This document shows, piece by piece, positions 54,925-63,978 of a stretch of DNA of 64,000 nucleotides (within the stretch, counting starts at the first letter, position 1; every line of letters begins with the position of its first letter). Under the pieces are notes generated by a model. That model worked only from the letters and a program-made list of their open reading frames with translations. It was not told the origin of the DNA and did not search any database. The stretch comes from Hellea sp. (GTDB lineage: Bacteria; Pseudomonadota; Alphaproteobacteria; Caulobacterales; Maricaulaceae): positions 44,819 through 108,818 of the forward strand of contig JAHDDC010000004.1 of assembly GCA_020629545.1 (NCBI GenBank), written 5' to 3'. Position numbers and translations under genes: made by a program.

Positions 54925-55012
54925 TAGGCAAAGCTTTCTAACTCTGTTTTCTTTATATTGACCCCTTGTCCAAAGTTTGGGAAGTAGATTTCAAATAAAA
55001 ATGGAGGACGCC

Positions 55013-56635
55013 ATGGAAGGCTTAATGATGAAACAGGAACTGATGATCAGTGACCTGTTAGAGCACGCTGCAAAAGTTCACAAAGATCGTGAAATTTATA
55101 CGCTGAACACGGATTTAACCGAACACCGATATACTTGGTCAGAATGTGCCGCACGCACACGAAAACTTGCAAACGCGCTCAAAGCGGCCGGCGTTAAGAA
55201 AGGAGACCGGATTGCAACGATAGCCTGGAATAATAATCGTCACATCGAAATTTATTACGCGGTATCCAGCATCGGCGCGATTGTCCACACCATAAACCCC
55301 AGACTAGATCCTCAGCAAATTATTTGGATGGTTAATCATGCTGAAGACACCATGCTGTTTTTTGATACGACTTTTGGCCCAATCATCGAAGGCATCCATT
55401 CCCATTGCCCGATGGTTAAAAAATGGGTGTCGATGTGTGATCACGGATCAATGCCGGAATACAAAGCACCCGTCGAATGCTATGAAGGCCTCATCAAAGA
55501 TTTCGCCGACATTATTGAATGGGAACGCTTCGACGAAAACACGGCCTGCACGTTATGCTACACTTCCGGAACAACTGGAAATCCGAAAGGTGTGCTGTAC
55601 TCTCATCGCTCCACAATTCTTCACGCGATGGCCGGATCCTTCCCGGATGTTATTGGAGCCGGTTCAGGAGACTCTATTTTGGCGGTTGTCCCGATGTTTC
55701 ATGTCAGTGCTTGGGGGCTCGTTTACTCAGCCGCCATGGTCGGCGCAAAACTCGTCATGCCGGGCCCCGGACTTGACGGCGCTAACCTCACGAAAATGAT
55801 CAATCAGGAAGGCGTAACTTTGATGGCAGGTGTTCCAACCGTTTGGTTAGGAATATATAATCACGTCAAACAAGTTGGCACATCATTGCCAACTGTCAAG
55901 AAGGCTCTCGTCGGCGGCTCAGCATTACCAGAGTCGCTTTTGCGGGCCTATGAAATCGACCTGGGCATTCCAATGCAGCAAGGCTGGGGAATGACAGAAA
56001 CAAGTCCGCTCGGGACGACTTATGCGCCGATGCCAAATATGCTCGACGCTGAATATGACGCGACTGTCAAATACAAGCTCTTAGCAGGAAGACGTATTTT
56101 CGGTGTGGATATGAAAATTGTCGATGATGAGGGTAATGATCTTCCGGAAGACGGAGAGACCTCGGGACATCTATTAGTTCGCGGCCCTTGGGTAGCTTCC
56201 GGATATTTTAAGGGCGCGGGCGCTGACAGCTTCACAAATGATGGTTGGTTCAAAACTGGCGATGTCGGAGCGCTTCACCCTGAAGGATATTTGGAGATCA
56301 CGGACCGATCCAAAGATGTAATAAAATCGGGCGGTGAATGGGTTTCATCTATTGAGGTCGAAAATGCTGCTATGGATCATCCGGATGTTGCCATGGCCGC
56401 CTGTATTGGGCTTCGTCATGAAAAGTGGCAAGAACGTCCATTTCTCATTGTTCAACCGGTTCCAGGTAAAGAGCCCAATGTCGATGAGATCAAGAAATGC
56501 ATTACTGATAAATGCGCAAAATGGTGGCTTCCTGATGCAATTGTTTTCGAGGAAGCATTACCTCTTGGAGCCACAGGGAAGGTTCTGAAGCGAAAGTTAA
56601 AAGAAAAATATATGGATTTTGATCTTGAGGCTTAA
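55013..56635 (+). CDS. Fatty-acid/acyl-CoA ligase (AlkK/DmdB-like)
   Basis: 540 residues from the ATG at 55013, chosen for the GGAGGA five bases before it; other in-frame starts at 54977 (TTG) and 55001 are less well placed. AMP-binding signature LCYTSGTTGNPKGVLYSH, the MQQGWGMTETSPLGT motif, FKTGDVGALHPEGYLEITDR, and terminal LPLGATGKVLKRKLKE with the catalytic Lys. It resembles medium-chain acyl-CoA ligases and methylmercaptopropionate-CoA ligases; substrate cannot be fixed from sequence. A hairpin terminator follows about 60 bases downstream. Confidence 0.92.
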   Translation: MEGLMMKQELMISDLLEHAAKVHKDREIYTLNTDLTEHRYTWSECAARTRKLANALKAAGVKKGDRIATIAWNNNRHIEIYYAVSSIGAIVHTINPRLDPQQIIWMVNHAEDTMLFFDTTFGPIIEGIHSHCPMVKKWVSMCDHGSMPEYKAPVECYEGLIKDFADIIEWERFDENTACTLCYTSGTTGNPKGVLYSHRSTILHAMAGSFPDVIGAGSGDSILAVVPMFHVSAWGLVYSAAMVGAKLVMPGPGLDGANLTKMINQEGVTLMAGVPTVWLGIYNHVKQVGTSLPTVKKALVGGSALPESLLRAYEIDLGIPMQQGWGMTETSPLGTTYAPMPNMLDAEYDATVKYKLLAGRRIFGVDMKIVDDEGNDLPEDGETSGHLLVRGPWVASGYFKGAGADSFTNDGWFKTGDVGALHPEGYLEITDRSKDVIKSGGEWVSSIEVENAAMDHPDVAMAACIGLRHEKWQERPFLIVQPVPGKEPNVDEIKKCITDKCAKWWLPDAIVFEEALPLGATGKVLKRKLKEKYMDFDLEA

Positions 56636-56697
56636 TGCCTAGAACTTTTGTCCACTATTAAAAAGTAGCACCAAGCCAATTTTGGCCTTGTCTATTG

Positions 56698-56736
56698 CCC
56701 CCGAAACTTGAAAGTTGGCTTGAATTTCGGGGGTTT
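56698..56736 (+). terminator. Hairpin before the EamA gene, overlapping its ribosome site
   Basis: CCCCCGAAA (56698-56706) and TTTCGGGGG (56725-56733) form a perfect 9-bp stem with an 18-base loop, followed by TTTC. It can end the acyl-CoA ligase transcript, though the U-tract is short. The GGGGG of the 3' arm is also the only Shine-Dalgarno-like sequence before the EamA start at 56742. Confidence 0.55.
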
Positions 56737-56741
56737 CTCAT

Positions 56742-57620
56742 TTGAGCACGTCAATTTATCATAAATCAGTATTGTTCGTTTTGCTGGGCGCACTATGCCT
56801 ATCATTTCTAGGCATTGCTGATCGTAATATGACAGCCAATGGTCCGCAAATCGCAATGGTTCGATCTATTGGTCAAATGGCTTTTTTTGGAATATTGTTT
56901 TTTGGATCAAAAACCAAACCGGTAAAAGCCGAATTAAAGTCTCTTTCGGGCCGCGGCTGGTTAGCTATTTTTTTAATGGCTTTGTCAGGCTTTTTCCTGA
57001 TCATGGCCTTGCAATATACCTACGTTGCCAATGCGGTATTTATTATTTCTTTGACTCCCTTGATAGCCGCCAGCCTCGCCTGGATTTTTCTGAAAGAGCG
57101 AATTAGTCGGTCAACAGCCATTGCCATGATTATTGCAATTATTGGGGTTGGACTGATATTCGGGACAAACTTAAATCCCGCAGGGATTACGGGGATGGCA
57201 TTCGCGATTTTCATGACAATCGCTTATGCCAGCGTCATTGTACTTATGCGGGTTCTGCCCGACGCTAATGTTATCCTAATGTCTGCCTTATCGGGCTTTT
57301 TGACATTTGTGCTAATGCTTCCCCTTATTGGTGATTTCGACATCACAACTAAGGACTGGATAATCTGTTTATCACTAGGCGTATTTCAGGTCGGGCTAGG
57401 AACAGTACTAGTAATGTCTGGCGCGAAACATGTACCATCCGCGCAGGTCTCAATACTCGCTTTACTCGAGGTCGTATTGAGTCCCATTTGGGTTTGGGTA
57501 TTTGCCAATGAAATCCCCCCATTACTTACACTTTTGGGCGGCTCTGTTGTCTTGCTTGGCGTGATATATCAAGCCTTGAACGGAACGGAAAATTCTAGAA
57601 CTGAAACGACTAAAGTCTAA
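56742..57620 (+). CDS. EamA/DMT-superfamily transporter
   Basis: 292 residues starting at a TTG, with ten predicted membrane helices in two EamA repeats: N-terminal (LGALCLSFLGIADRNM to LAWIFLKERIS) and C-terminal (GMAFAIFMTIAYASVIVL to VVLSPIWVWVFANEIP). Such proteins export amino acids or other metabolites. A short polar tail ends NGTENSRTETTKV. Convergent with the Cys-repeat lipoprotein gene, 22 bases between stops. Confidence 0.9.
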   Translation: MSTSIYHKSVLFVLLGALCLSFLGIADRNMTANGPQIAMVRSIGQMAFFGILFFGSKTKPVKAELKSLSGRGWLAIFLMALSGFFLIMALQYTYVANAVFIISLTPLIAASLAWIFLKERISRSTAIAMIIAIIGVGLIFGTNLNPAGITGMAFAIFMTIAYASVIVLMRVLPDANVILMSALSGFLTFVLMLPLIGDFDITTKDWIICLSLGVFQVGLGTVLVMSGAKHVPSAQVSILALLEVVLSPIWVWVFANEIPPLLTLLGGSVVLLGVIYQALNGTENSRTETTKV

Positions 57621-57642
57621 AAAATCCGTTCCGCTATTTGCT

Positions 57643-58242
57643 TTATTCAAATGACATGCACAGATTATCTTCATCCAGATATGTTCCATCGGGACATTCG
57701 ATCATCGTATTTGCAGCTAAGTCAGTGACCGCCATATCTGTTGCTGTAAAATCAAAGGTCTCAGTCTCCAGATACATACAGCTATTGTCTGCGGTCATAT
57801 ATGTTCCTTCCGGACAAGGATGTGGAGAGGTATCTACGGGCTGCGGAACTGTTTCTTCGATACCCAGCTCGGCAAAGCTGTCGGAAAAAGTCTCTGTTTC
57901 CAGATACATACACGCGTTTTCTTCCGTCAAATATGTACTCTCAGGGCACGGATGTGGAGAGGTGTCGACAATCGCATTCCCATCGGAGTCAAACGTCACT
58001 GCTGAACTTTCTTGAGGAATATACATTCCGACCTCTGTTTTATAGACGTCTGTTTGTGTCGTTGTATCAGCCATTTGCACGGACTTTTCACTTGATCCCA
58101 AAAGCCCCCTCAAAGACAAAAATTCTGTTTCCTCAGCCATAATATCAGCAAATTCACTGACACCAGACCAAATGGTCGAGCACCCTGAAAGGCTAATTGA
58201 CACAAAACTTAAAACAAAAATTTTCTTTAGTGTCCCACGCAT
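57643..58242 (-). CDS. Lipoprotein with three Cys-x11-Cys repeats
   Basis: 199 residues, family not recognised. A lipoprotein signal with LSGC (C21). From residue 97 come three copies of a CP-[ED]-x-TY-[LM]-x2-[ED]-N-x-CM unit: C99/C111, C143/C155, C183/C195. The first two share PHPC before and the MYLETETF tail after. Each unit probably closes one disulfide loop, giving a row of small loops displayed from the membrane. Spacers are acidic and Thr-rich. It has its own upstream region (106 bases); no operon partner. Confidence 0.8.
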   Translation of the reverse strand: MRGTLKKIFVLSFVSISLSGCSTIWSGVSEFADIMAEETEFLSLRGLLGSSEKSVQMADTTTQTDVYKTEVGMYIPQESSAVTFDSDGNAIVDTSPHPCPESTYLTEENACMYLETETFSDSFAELGIEETVPQPVDTSPHPCPEGTYMTADNSCMYLETETFDFTATDMAVTDLAANTMIECPDGTYLDEDNLCMSFE

Positions 58243-58348
58243 TTAATTACTCCCACGCACCAATTTATTTTTGAGAGTACTTACACTTATAAGATTTCAA
58301 TTTTTTTAAGAAATAGTTTTCAAACACCTAACACAATGGGCCCAAGCC

Positions 58349-59575
58349 CTAATGATGATCCTGAAATAGCAGTCCTCGCTCTGCAATCAAAATTATAGCG
58401 AGGCTCGTAAAGCCCAAAATAACGAAGCCCCCAATAACCGGTAAGACACTACCATCAAATCGGCCAGCGACGAAAATCCCTATAATTGATGCTATTCCCG
58501 TGGTTGCAAAGCCATAAGCGGCGCTGGCGGCACCAGCATCATTTCCATGTGGCTCCATGGCGAGTGCATTAAAATTTGCGCCTACCATTCCAAAACAAGC
58601 CATGGTGAGTACAAACAGTGGATAGAATATATAAAACTCTTCCCCATGTATTCTTAAGCCCACGTAATTAAAAGTCGAGAATGCAATGAATGCAACGACG
58701 GCAATATGACTAATTCGTTGCATGCCAAAACGTTCAACGAGGCGCGAATTTGCGAAACTCACGACAGCCATGGCAAGCGCCATCCCCGCAAACCAATAGG
58801 CAAAATTGTCGCCGCGATTAAATACATCATGAAAAATCTGCTCTGAAGCCCCTAAGAAGGCGAAAAGAGATCCATAAATCACACCGCTAGCCGCTAAATA
58901 TCCTGTGGTCTTCCGGTAACGCAGGACCCGAATATATGCTGTGTTGAATTTCCTGATATCAAGGGGCCGCCTTTTTTCCGGAGGCAGTGTTTCCGGCAGT
59001 CTTATTATAACCCAGATCAGATTTATAACACCCAAAATAACGAGGATCCCAAAAGTCCAGCGCCAGGAAACCTTCATCACCTCTGCTCCAATGATTGGCG
59101 CAACTATAGGCACAATCATGAAAACAGTCATTATGAGCGACATGACGCTTGCCATTCCGCGTCCCGCCAACAGATCTCGTACAACAGCAACTGCAATGAC
59201 CCTTACGCCGCCAGACAAAACGCCTTGCACAAATCGAAATCCGATAAGAGCCCAAAAGCCCGGAGCAAAAGCGCAGGCAATGCTTGTTATTATAAATCCA
59301 ATCAAACAAAGCTTCATAAAGTTGACCCTGCCATATCGATCGGTGAGAGGGCCAAATATCAATTGGGGTGCGCTAAATCCTAATAGGTAAGAAAATATTA
59401 TAAGCTGTTGATCATTCTTGTTCGTAATATCGAAATGATCACCAATGATGCCCAGAGCAGGAAGCATGGAATCGATGGCTGCGGCATTCATCGCAAGTAG
59501 TGATGCCATAAGCACAACGAATTCCCAACGGGGCATCGGTAAATTTGGTTTCCGGATTTCTGATGAATTTGGCAT
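58349..59575 (-). CDS. MFS drug-resistance transporter, Bcr/CflA type
   Basis: 408 residues, 12 membrane helices. Motif A GPLTDRYGRVNF follows helix 2, and RFVQGVLSGGVRVIAVAVVRDL matches the drug/proton antiporter helix 4-5 motif. N-terminal MLASLLAMNAAAIDSMLPALG-type start carries the conserved acidic residue of Bcr/CflA members. Likely proton-driven efflux of small molecules; substrate unknown. Same strand as the amidohydrolase gene 48 bases upstream. Confidence 0.92.
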   Translation of the reverse strand: MPNSSEIRKPNLPMPRWEFVVLMASLLAMNAAAIDSMLPALGIIGDHFDITNKNDQQLIIFSYLLGFSAPQLIFGPLTDRYGRVNFMKLCLIGFIITSIACAFAPGFWALIGFRFVQGVLSGGVRVIAVAVVRDLLAGRGMASVMSLIMTVFMIVPIVAPIIGAEVMKVSWRWTFGILVILGVINLIWVIIRLPETLPPEKRRPLDIRKFNTAYIRVLRYRKTTGYLAASGVIYGSLFAFLGASEQIFHDVFNRGDNFAYWFAGMALAMAVVSFANSRLVERFGMQRISHIAVVAFIAFSTFNYVGLRIHGEEFYIFYPLFVLTMACFGMVGANFNALAMEPHGNDAGAASAAYGFATTGIASIIGIFVAGRFDGSVLPVIGGFVILGFTSLAIILIAERGLLFQDHH

Positions 59576-59623
59576 AAAAGCCCGACGCTATAGGCTTGCC
59601 CTCTCGCCGGTGCAAGCCGTTGT

Positions 59624-60886
59624 TTATTTTTTGTGAACTTCGCCGTTCTTCATAACAAAGCTGACTGTCTTGAGAATATGAATGTTTTCTAGCGGATCTT
59701 CTTCGACAGCAATAATATCAGCGAATTTTCCGATCTCGATTGTTCCAACATCCGCAGACATTCCGAAAAGATCTGCATTGTTGATGGTCGCTGCTTGGAT
59801 AGATTGCAGCGGTGTCATACCCCATTTCACCATATAAGCAAACTGATGGCCGTTCTGACCATGCGGATAAACAGCAGCATCAGATCCGAAGGCCATTTTC
59901 GCGCCGGCTTTCACAGCGCGCCGAAAACTTTCTCTCTGAATTTTTCCTACACGACGTTCTTTGTTTAGGGACTCCTCGAGCATACCGGCTTTCGCACCTT
60001 CGCTCAGGATATAGTCCGAATTATAGACATCCATCGATAGATAAACCCCTTTTCGCTTAGCCGCTTCAATTCCGCTATCGGTAATAAAACTCGAATGCTC
60101 AATGGAGTCCACCCCGGCTTTAATAGCAGTTTCAATGCCTTTGGCTCCGTGAGCATGGGCAGCGACTTTAAGCCCATTCAAATGAGCTTCGTCTACGATA
60201 GCCTTCATCTCTTCGAAGGCAAATTGCTGCGCTCCAACGTCTGTGCCCTTTGAAAGCACACCACCAGTTGCGCAAAACTTAATGACCCGCGCGCCATATT
60301 TTTTGTTTTCGCGGACCTTTGCGCGCAAGGCCCAAGGTCCGTCAGCTACACCGTCAGCTTTTACATCGTATTCAGCTGGTAAGAGGTTATTATCGCAGTG
60401 CCCCCCTGTAATTCCAAGTGAGGGACCAGAAGCAATTATACGAGGCCCAGGAACATCACCATCTTCTATAGCTTCCATCAATGCTATGTCCGCATACCCG
60501 GCAGCACCTAGATTTCGAACCGTCGTAAAACCAGCATCCAATGTGCGAGATGCGTTACGTACGCCGGTAATAGCTTGACGCGGCGTAGATCGTGTCAAAC
60601 GTTTGTAGCCATGTACCTGAGAGTCACCTGTTAAATGTACATGAGCATCAAGCAGACCTGGAAGGACATATTTTTCAGACAAATCGATATAGTCCTCGTC
60701 GCTATCGTAATCGGTCCAGTCTCCGACATCGTCGATACGTCCTTTATCAATCAAAATATACTGATCGGTGGCGTAAGTTCCTGTCTCTGGATCAAGAATA
60801 TAACCCGCGCGAATGACGGCATCATGAGCCAGAGCTGTTTGGGTCATCATTACCGCGCTGGCGACTGCTAATAAGAATTTTTGCAT
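59624..60886 (-). CDS. Exported amidohydrolase (prolidase/imidazolonepropionase-like)
   Basis: 420 residues. A signal peptide (about 1-20, QTALAHD) precedes an amidohydrolase barrel with HVH ligands in LDAHVHLTGD, the bridging Lys in IKFCATGGVLSKG, His in VAAHAHG and IEHSSF, and the catalytic Asp in MAFGSDAAVYPHG. This set matches metal-dependent dipeptidases/carboxypeptidases of the Xaa-Pro or Xaa-Arg dipeptidase group. Periplasmic peptide turnover is likely; the exact substrate is inference. Confidence 0.88.
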   Translation of the reverse strand: MQKFLLAVASAVMMTQTALAHDAVIRAGYILDPETGTYATDQYILIDKGRIDDVGDWTDYDSDEDYIDLSEKYVLPGLLDAHVHLTGDSQVHGYKRLTRSTPRQAITGVRNASRTLDAGFTTVRNLGAAGYADIALMEAIEDGDVPGPRIIASGPSLGITGGHCDNNLLPAEYDVKADGVADGPWALRAKVRENKKYGARVIKFCATGGVLSKGTDVGAQQFAFEEMKAIVDEAHLNGLKVAAHAHGAKGIETAIKAGVDSIEHSSFITDSGIEAAKRKGVYLSMDVYNSDYILSEGAKAGMLEESLNKERRVGKIQRESFRRAVKAGAKMAFGSDAAVYPHGQNGHQFAYMVKWGMTPLQSIQAATINNADLFGMSADVGTIEIGKFADIIAVEEDPLENIHILKTVSFVMKNGEVHKK

Positions 60887-60962
60887 TTAATGTCCTCACT
60901 CAAAGCATAGCTAAAACAATGGATGAAAAGCATCAACGTTATTCACGCGTGACGCGAATAGG

Positions 60963-61649
60963 CTAAACAAACGTACTTATCGCCGAGAGGTCTTTCTTGA
61001 TCAGTGCATGAGTTGGCACCTGACAATCTTTAGCGGGATATCCGACGACCATAAGAACAAATGGCTTTTCAGTTTTTGGACGTCCGCAAATTTTTGTCAA
61101 AAATCCCATAGGGGCAGGTGTGTGGGTCAATGTTCCGAGACCTGCACTATGTAATGCCGTGATTAGCATCCCAGTAGCAAGACCCACGGATTCAGTAACA
61201 TAATAGTTCTTCTTATCCTGTCCAGTTTGTTCCCCGCCGCGGCGCTGTGCGAAAACTGCAATAAGCCAAGGCGCGGTTTCCAAAAAGGGCTTATGCGCAT
61301 CGGTACCAAGAGGGTCGAGCGCGTCCAGCCATTCCTCCGACGCCCGGCCACCGTAAAATTCACGCTCCTCTTCTTCTGCTGCTGCGCGTATTTTCCTCTT
61401 CGTTTCTAGGTCCGATATAGCAACGAAATGCCAGGGCTGATGATTAGCCCCACTAGGAGCCGTTGCAGCCGTGCGGATTGCGGTCTCGATAATATCTCTG
61501 GGCACAGGGTCACCCGAAAACATTCGAATAGAACGCCGCCGAGATAGCCGATCGCGAAGAGTTTCCAATTCTTCCCGCATGACCTCTTCCGGCATTCGCG
61601 AATAGCCGGTTAGAGGCACATATTTTTCGTCTTGATTAGTTGTGCTCAT
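60963..61649 (-). CDS. Iodotyrosine-deiodinase-like flavin nitroreductase
   Basis: 228 residues, FMN-dependent nitroreductase fold: RRRSIRMFSGDPVP, ATAPSGANHQPWHFVAI, GLGTLTHTPAPMGFL, VVGYPAKDCQVP. The lid segment carries E95, Y99 and K120 with E-x3-Y-x20-K spacing, the same as the E157/Y161/K182 triad with which human iodotyrosine deiodinase holds the zwitterion of halotyrosine. Reductive dehalogenation of halotyrosines is therefore a better prediction than generic nitroreduction. The start overlaps the tdh stop by four bases (kbl-tdh-nitroreductase operon). Confidence 0.87.
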   Translation of the reverse strand: MSTTNQDEKYVPLTGYSRMPEEVMREELETLRDRLSRRRSIRMFSGDPVPRDIIETAIRTAATAPSGANHQPWHFVAISDLETKRKIRAAAEEEEREFYGGRASEEWLDALDPLGTDAHKPFLETAPWLIAVFAQRRGGEQTGQDKKNYYVTESVGLATGMLITALHSAGLGTLTHTPAPMGFLTKICGRPKTEKPFVLMVVGYPAKDCQVPTHALIKKDLSAISTFV

Positions 61650-62701
61650 ATTTCATTCCAATCGAGAATAACCTTACCGCTCTTGCCCGTTTCCATCAGG
61701 TCGAAGGCGGCTTGAAAATCGCGAGCGGGAAAACGATGGGTAATCATATTACTAACATCCAGACCGCTATCAAGCAGTGCCAGCATTTTATACCAGGTTT
61801 CATACATTTGACGTCCATAGATACCGCGTACCGTCAGGGCTTTACCCACTATCTTGCCCCAATCTACTGGATAGGGTTTCGCCGGAATGCCGAGCATGGC
61901 GATATTTCCGCCCATCAGCATATGCTCGATCATTTGATTGAAAGCCGGTTCAGCGCCGCTCATCTCTAAACCGACATCAAAACCTTCGTTCATACCAATC
62001 TCATGCATAACGTCCCATAGCTTTTCATTAGCAACATTGACCATGCGAGTCTGCGGCGCAACTTTTGATGCGAACTCTAGGCGCCAGTCATTGACATCCG
62101 TTAGAACCACGCGTCGCGCGCCGGCTTCTTCGGCCACGGCTGCCGCCATAATGCCGATAGGCCCAGCCCCCGTAATCAAAACATCTTCCCCCACAAGATC
62201 AAAGGAAAGTGCCGTATGCACCGCATTTCCGAGCGGGTCTAGAATAGCGCCGATTTCGAGCGGCAATTTATCATTCAGCGGAATAACGTTAAACTCAGGG
62301 AGTGCCATATACTCTGCGAAAGCTCCCGGGAGATTTACACCAATGCCTTTTGTGTCTGGATCAAGATGAAAACGCCCGGCGCGCGCATTACGGGATCTGT
62401 TCCCTACCACATGTCCCTCGCCTGTAACCTTGTCACCGACTTTAACTCGGCGGACAGTGGACCCAATCGCGGCAACATAGCCACTATATTCATGTCCGAA
62501 AATTAGGCCTGTCGGAACATTATTTGCCGCCCAGTCATCCCATTTATAGATATGCATATCCGTGCCGCAAATCGCGGTACGTTCGATTTTAATCAAAACT
62601 TCATCCGGTTCAATTTTTGGCAACGGTCGTTCTTCGAGCCAAGCACCCTTTTTAGCTTCTGCCTTGGTCAGACATTTCATTGTTTTAGGTAAAGCGCTCA
62701 T
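61646..62701 (-). CDS. tdh: L-threonine 3-dehydrogenase lacking the structural zinc cysteines
   Basis: 351 residues, zinc-containing MDR family. It oxidises threonine to 2-amino-3-oxobutyrate with NAD. Catalytic zinc ligands are intact: C45 (AICGTDMH), H70 and E71 (GHEYSGYV). The NAD site is GAGPIGIMAAAVAEEAG, with an Asp after it for NAD preference. The structural-zinc lobe (residues 100-114) has G, S, A and D where E. coli Tdh has its four cysteines. The remaining lobe (GIGVNLPGAFAEYM) is conserved. Coupled to kbl upstream by a one-base overlap; together they convert threonine to glycine and acetyl-CoA. Confidence 0.95.
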   Translation of the reverse strand: MSALPKTMKCLTKAEAKKGAWLEERPLPKIEPDEVLIKIERTAICGTDMHIYKWDDWAANNVPTGLIFGHEYSGYVAAIGSTVRRVKVGDKVTGEGHVVGNRSRNARAGRFHLDPDTKGIGVNLPGAFAEYMALPEFNVIPLNDKLPLEIGAILDPLGNAVHTALSFDLVGEDVLITGAGPIGIMAAAVAEEAGARRVVLTDVNDWRLEFASKVAPQTRMVNVANEKLWDVMHEIGMNEGFDVGLEMSGAEPAFNQMIEHMLMGGNIAMLGIPAKPYPVDWGKIVGKALTVRGIYGRQMYETWYKMLALLDSGLDVSNMITHRFPARDFQAAFDLMETGKSGKVILDWNEI

Positions 62702-63903
62702 TAGATCACTCCCAACTCTTTGCCGACTTTCGTAAATGCGGCAATTGCACGGTCGATCTGTTCGAAGCTATGACCCGCGCTCATTTGTGTACGAATACGG
62801 GCCTGGCCATTAGGCACTACAGGATAAAAGAACCCAATCACGTAAACGCCCTCGTCTAATAGTTTATCGGCCATATCTTGTGCAAGCTTAGCCTCCCCTA
62901 GCATTACCGGGATGATAGGATGTTCGCCGGGCAGCAGATTGAATCCAGCCTTTTCCATGCCAGCGCGAAAGCGCAAAGCATTATCTCTAAGCTGTTGACG
63001 CAGTTCGTCACCGTTTTTCACTAGCTCAATCGCCTTAAGGCTCGCGCCGACTAGAGACGGCGCAAGGGAGTTAGAAAACAGATAGGGCCGAGAACGCTGT
63101 CTTAGCATATCCACAACATTTTGTTTTGCGCAAATATAACCGCCCATAGCTCCGCCAAGGGCTTTACCCAAAGTTCCGGTCAGAATGTCGATACGGCCTT
63201 CGACACCGCGATAGGCCGCTGATCCGCGTCCGCCTTCACCCATAAAGCCTGTAGCATGACAGTCGTCTACCATCACAAGGGCATCATATTTATCGGCAAG
63301 ATCACAAATTTCGTCGAGCTTTGCGATATAACCATCCATAGAGAACACGCCATCTGTTGCAATCATGATATGGCGCGCACCGTTCTCTCTGGCCTCTTTT
63401 AGTTTTTCCTCTAGGTCTGCCATATCGGAATTCGCGAAACGATATCGCTGCGCTTTACACAGCCTGATCCCGTCTATGATTGACGCATGGTTTAGGCTGT
63501 CGGAGATGATAGCATCGTCTTTGGAAAGCAAAGGTTCGAACACACCACCATTGGCGTCAAAGCAGGCTGCATATAAGATAGAATCGTCAAAACCTAACCA
63601 TTCCGCGATCGCTTTCTCTAGCTTTCTATGCTGATCCTGGGTTCCGCAAATAAAACGTACTGATGAAAGACCAAAACCATACTGATCAAGCGCATCAACA
63701 CTAGCCATCATCAACTCCGGATGATCGGCAAGGCCTAAATAATTATTTGCGCAAAAGTTAAGCACCTCAACCTCTTTGCCATCTTCCTGAACATGGATAG
63801 ATGAGGCCTGTTTGGAAACAATCAAACGTTCACGTTTGTAAAGGCCCTGCTCATCTATATTTGTAAGCGCGTTATCCAAGTGCGTGTAAAAGCTTTGTGA
63901 CAT
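62701..63903 (-). CDS. kbl: 2-amino-3-ketobutyrate CoA ligase (glycine C-acetyltransferase)
   Basis: 400 residues from the ATG at 63903, preceded by AAAGGA; an in-frame start nine codons earlier (63930) lacks a ribosome site. PLP alpha-oxoamine synthase: [46 protein letters not shown], and the PLP lysine in [15 protein letters not shown]. It cleaves aminoketobutyrate with CoA to glycine and acetyl-CoA. First gene of the kbl-tdh-nitroreductase operon. Confidence 0.96.
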   Translation of the reverse strand: MSQSFYTHLDNALTNIDEQGLYKRERLIVSKQASSIHVQEDGKEVEVLNFCANNYLGLADHPELMMASVDALDQYGFGLSSVRFICGTQDQHRKLEKAIAEWLGFDDSILYAACFDANGGVFEPLLSKDDAIISDSLNHASIIDGIRLCKAQRYRFANSDMADLEEKLKEARENGARHIMIATDGVFSMDGYIAKLDEICDLADKYDALVMVDDCHATGFMGEGGRGSAAYRGVEGRIDILTGTLGKALGGAMGGYICAKQNVVDMLRQRSRPYLFSNSLAPSLVGASLKAIELVKNGDELRQQLRDNALRFRAGMEKAGFNLLPGEHPIIPVMLGEAKLAQDMADKLLDEGVYVIGFFYPVVPNGQARIRTQMSAGHSFEQIDRAIAAFTKVGKELGVI

Positions 63904-63965
63904 GACGTTATCCTTTGTTGGACGTCTCATTAATAAGATTCACCTAAAAAGACATTTCAAATTTC

Positions 63966-63978
63966 TGCGAGTTACGCA
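63966..63978. promoter_or_regulatory. Palindrome upstream of kbl
   Basis: TGCGAGTTACGCA, a TGCG-N5-CGCA dyad, lies about 63 bases before the kbl start. It could be an operator for an Lrp/AsnC-type regulator of threonine use, but the window ends before any divergent regulator gene can be seen. Confidence 0.25.
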
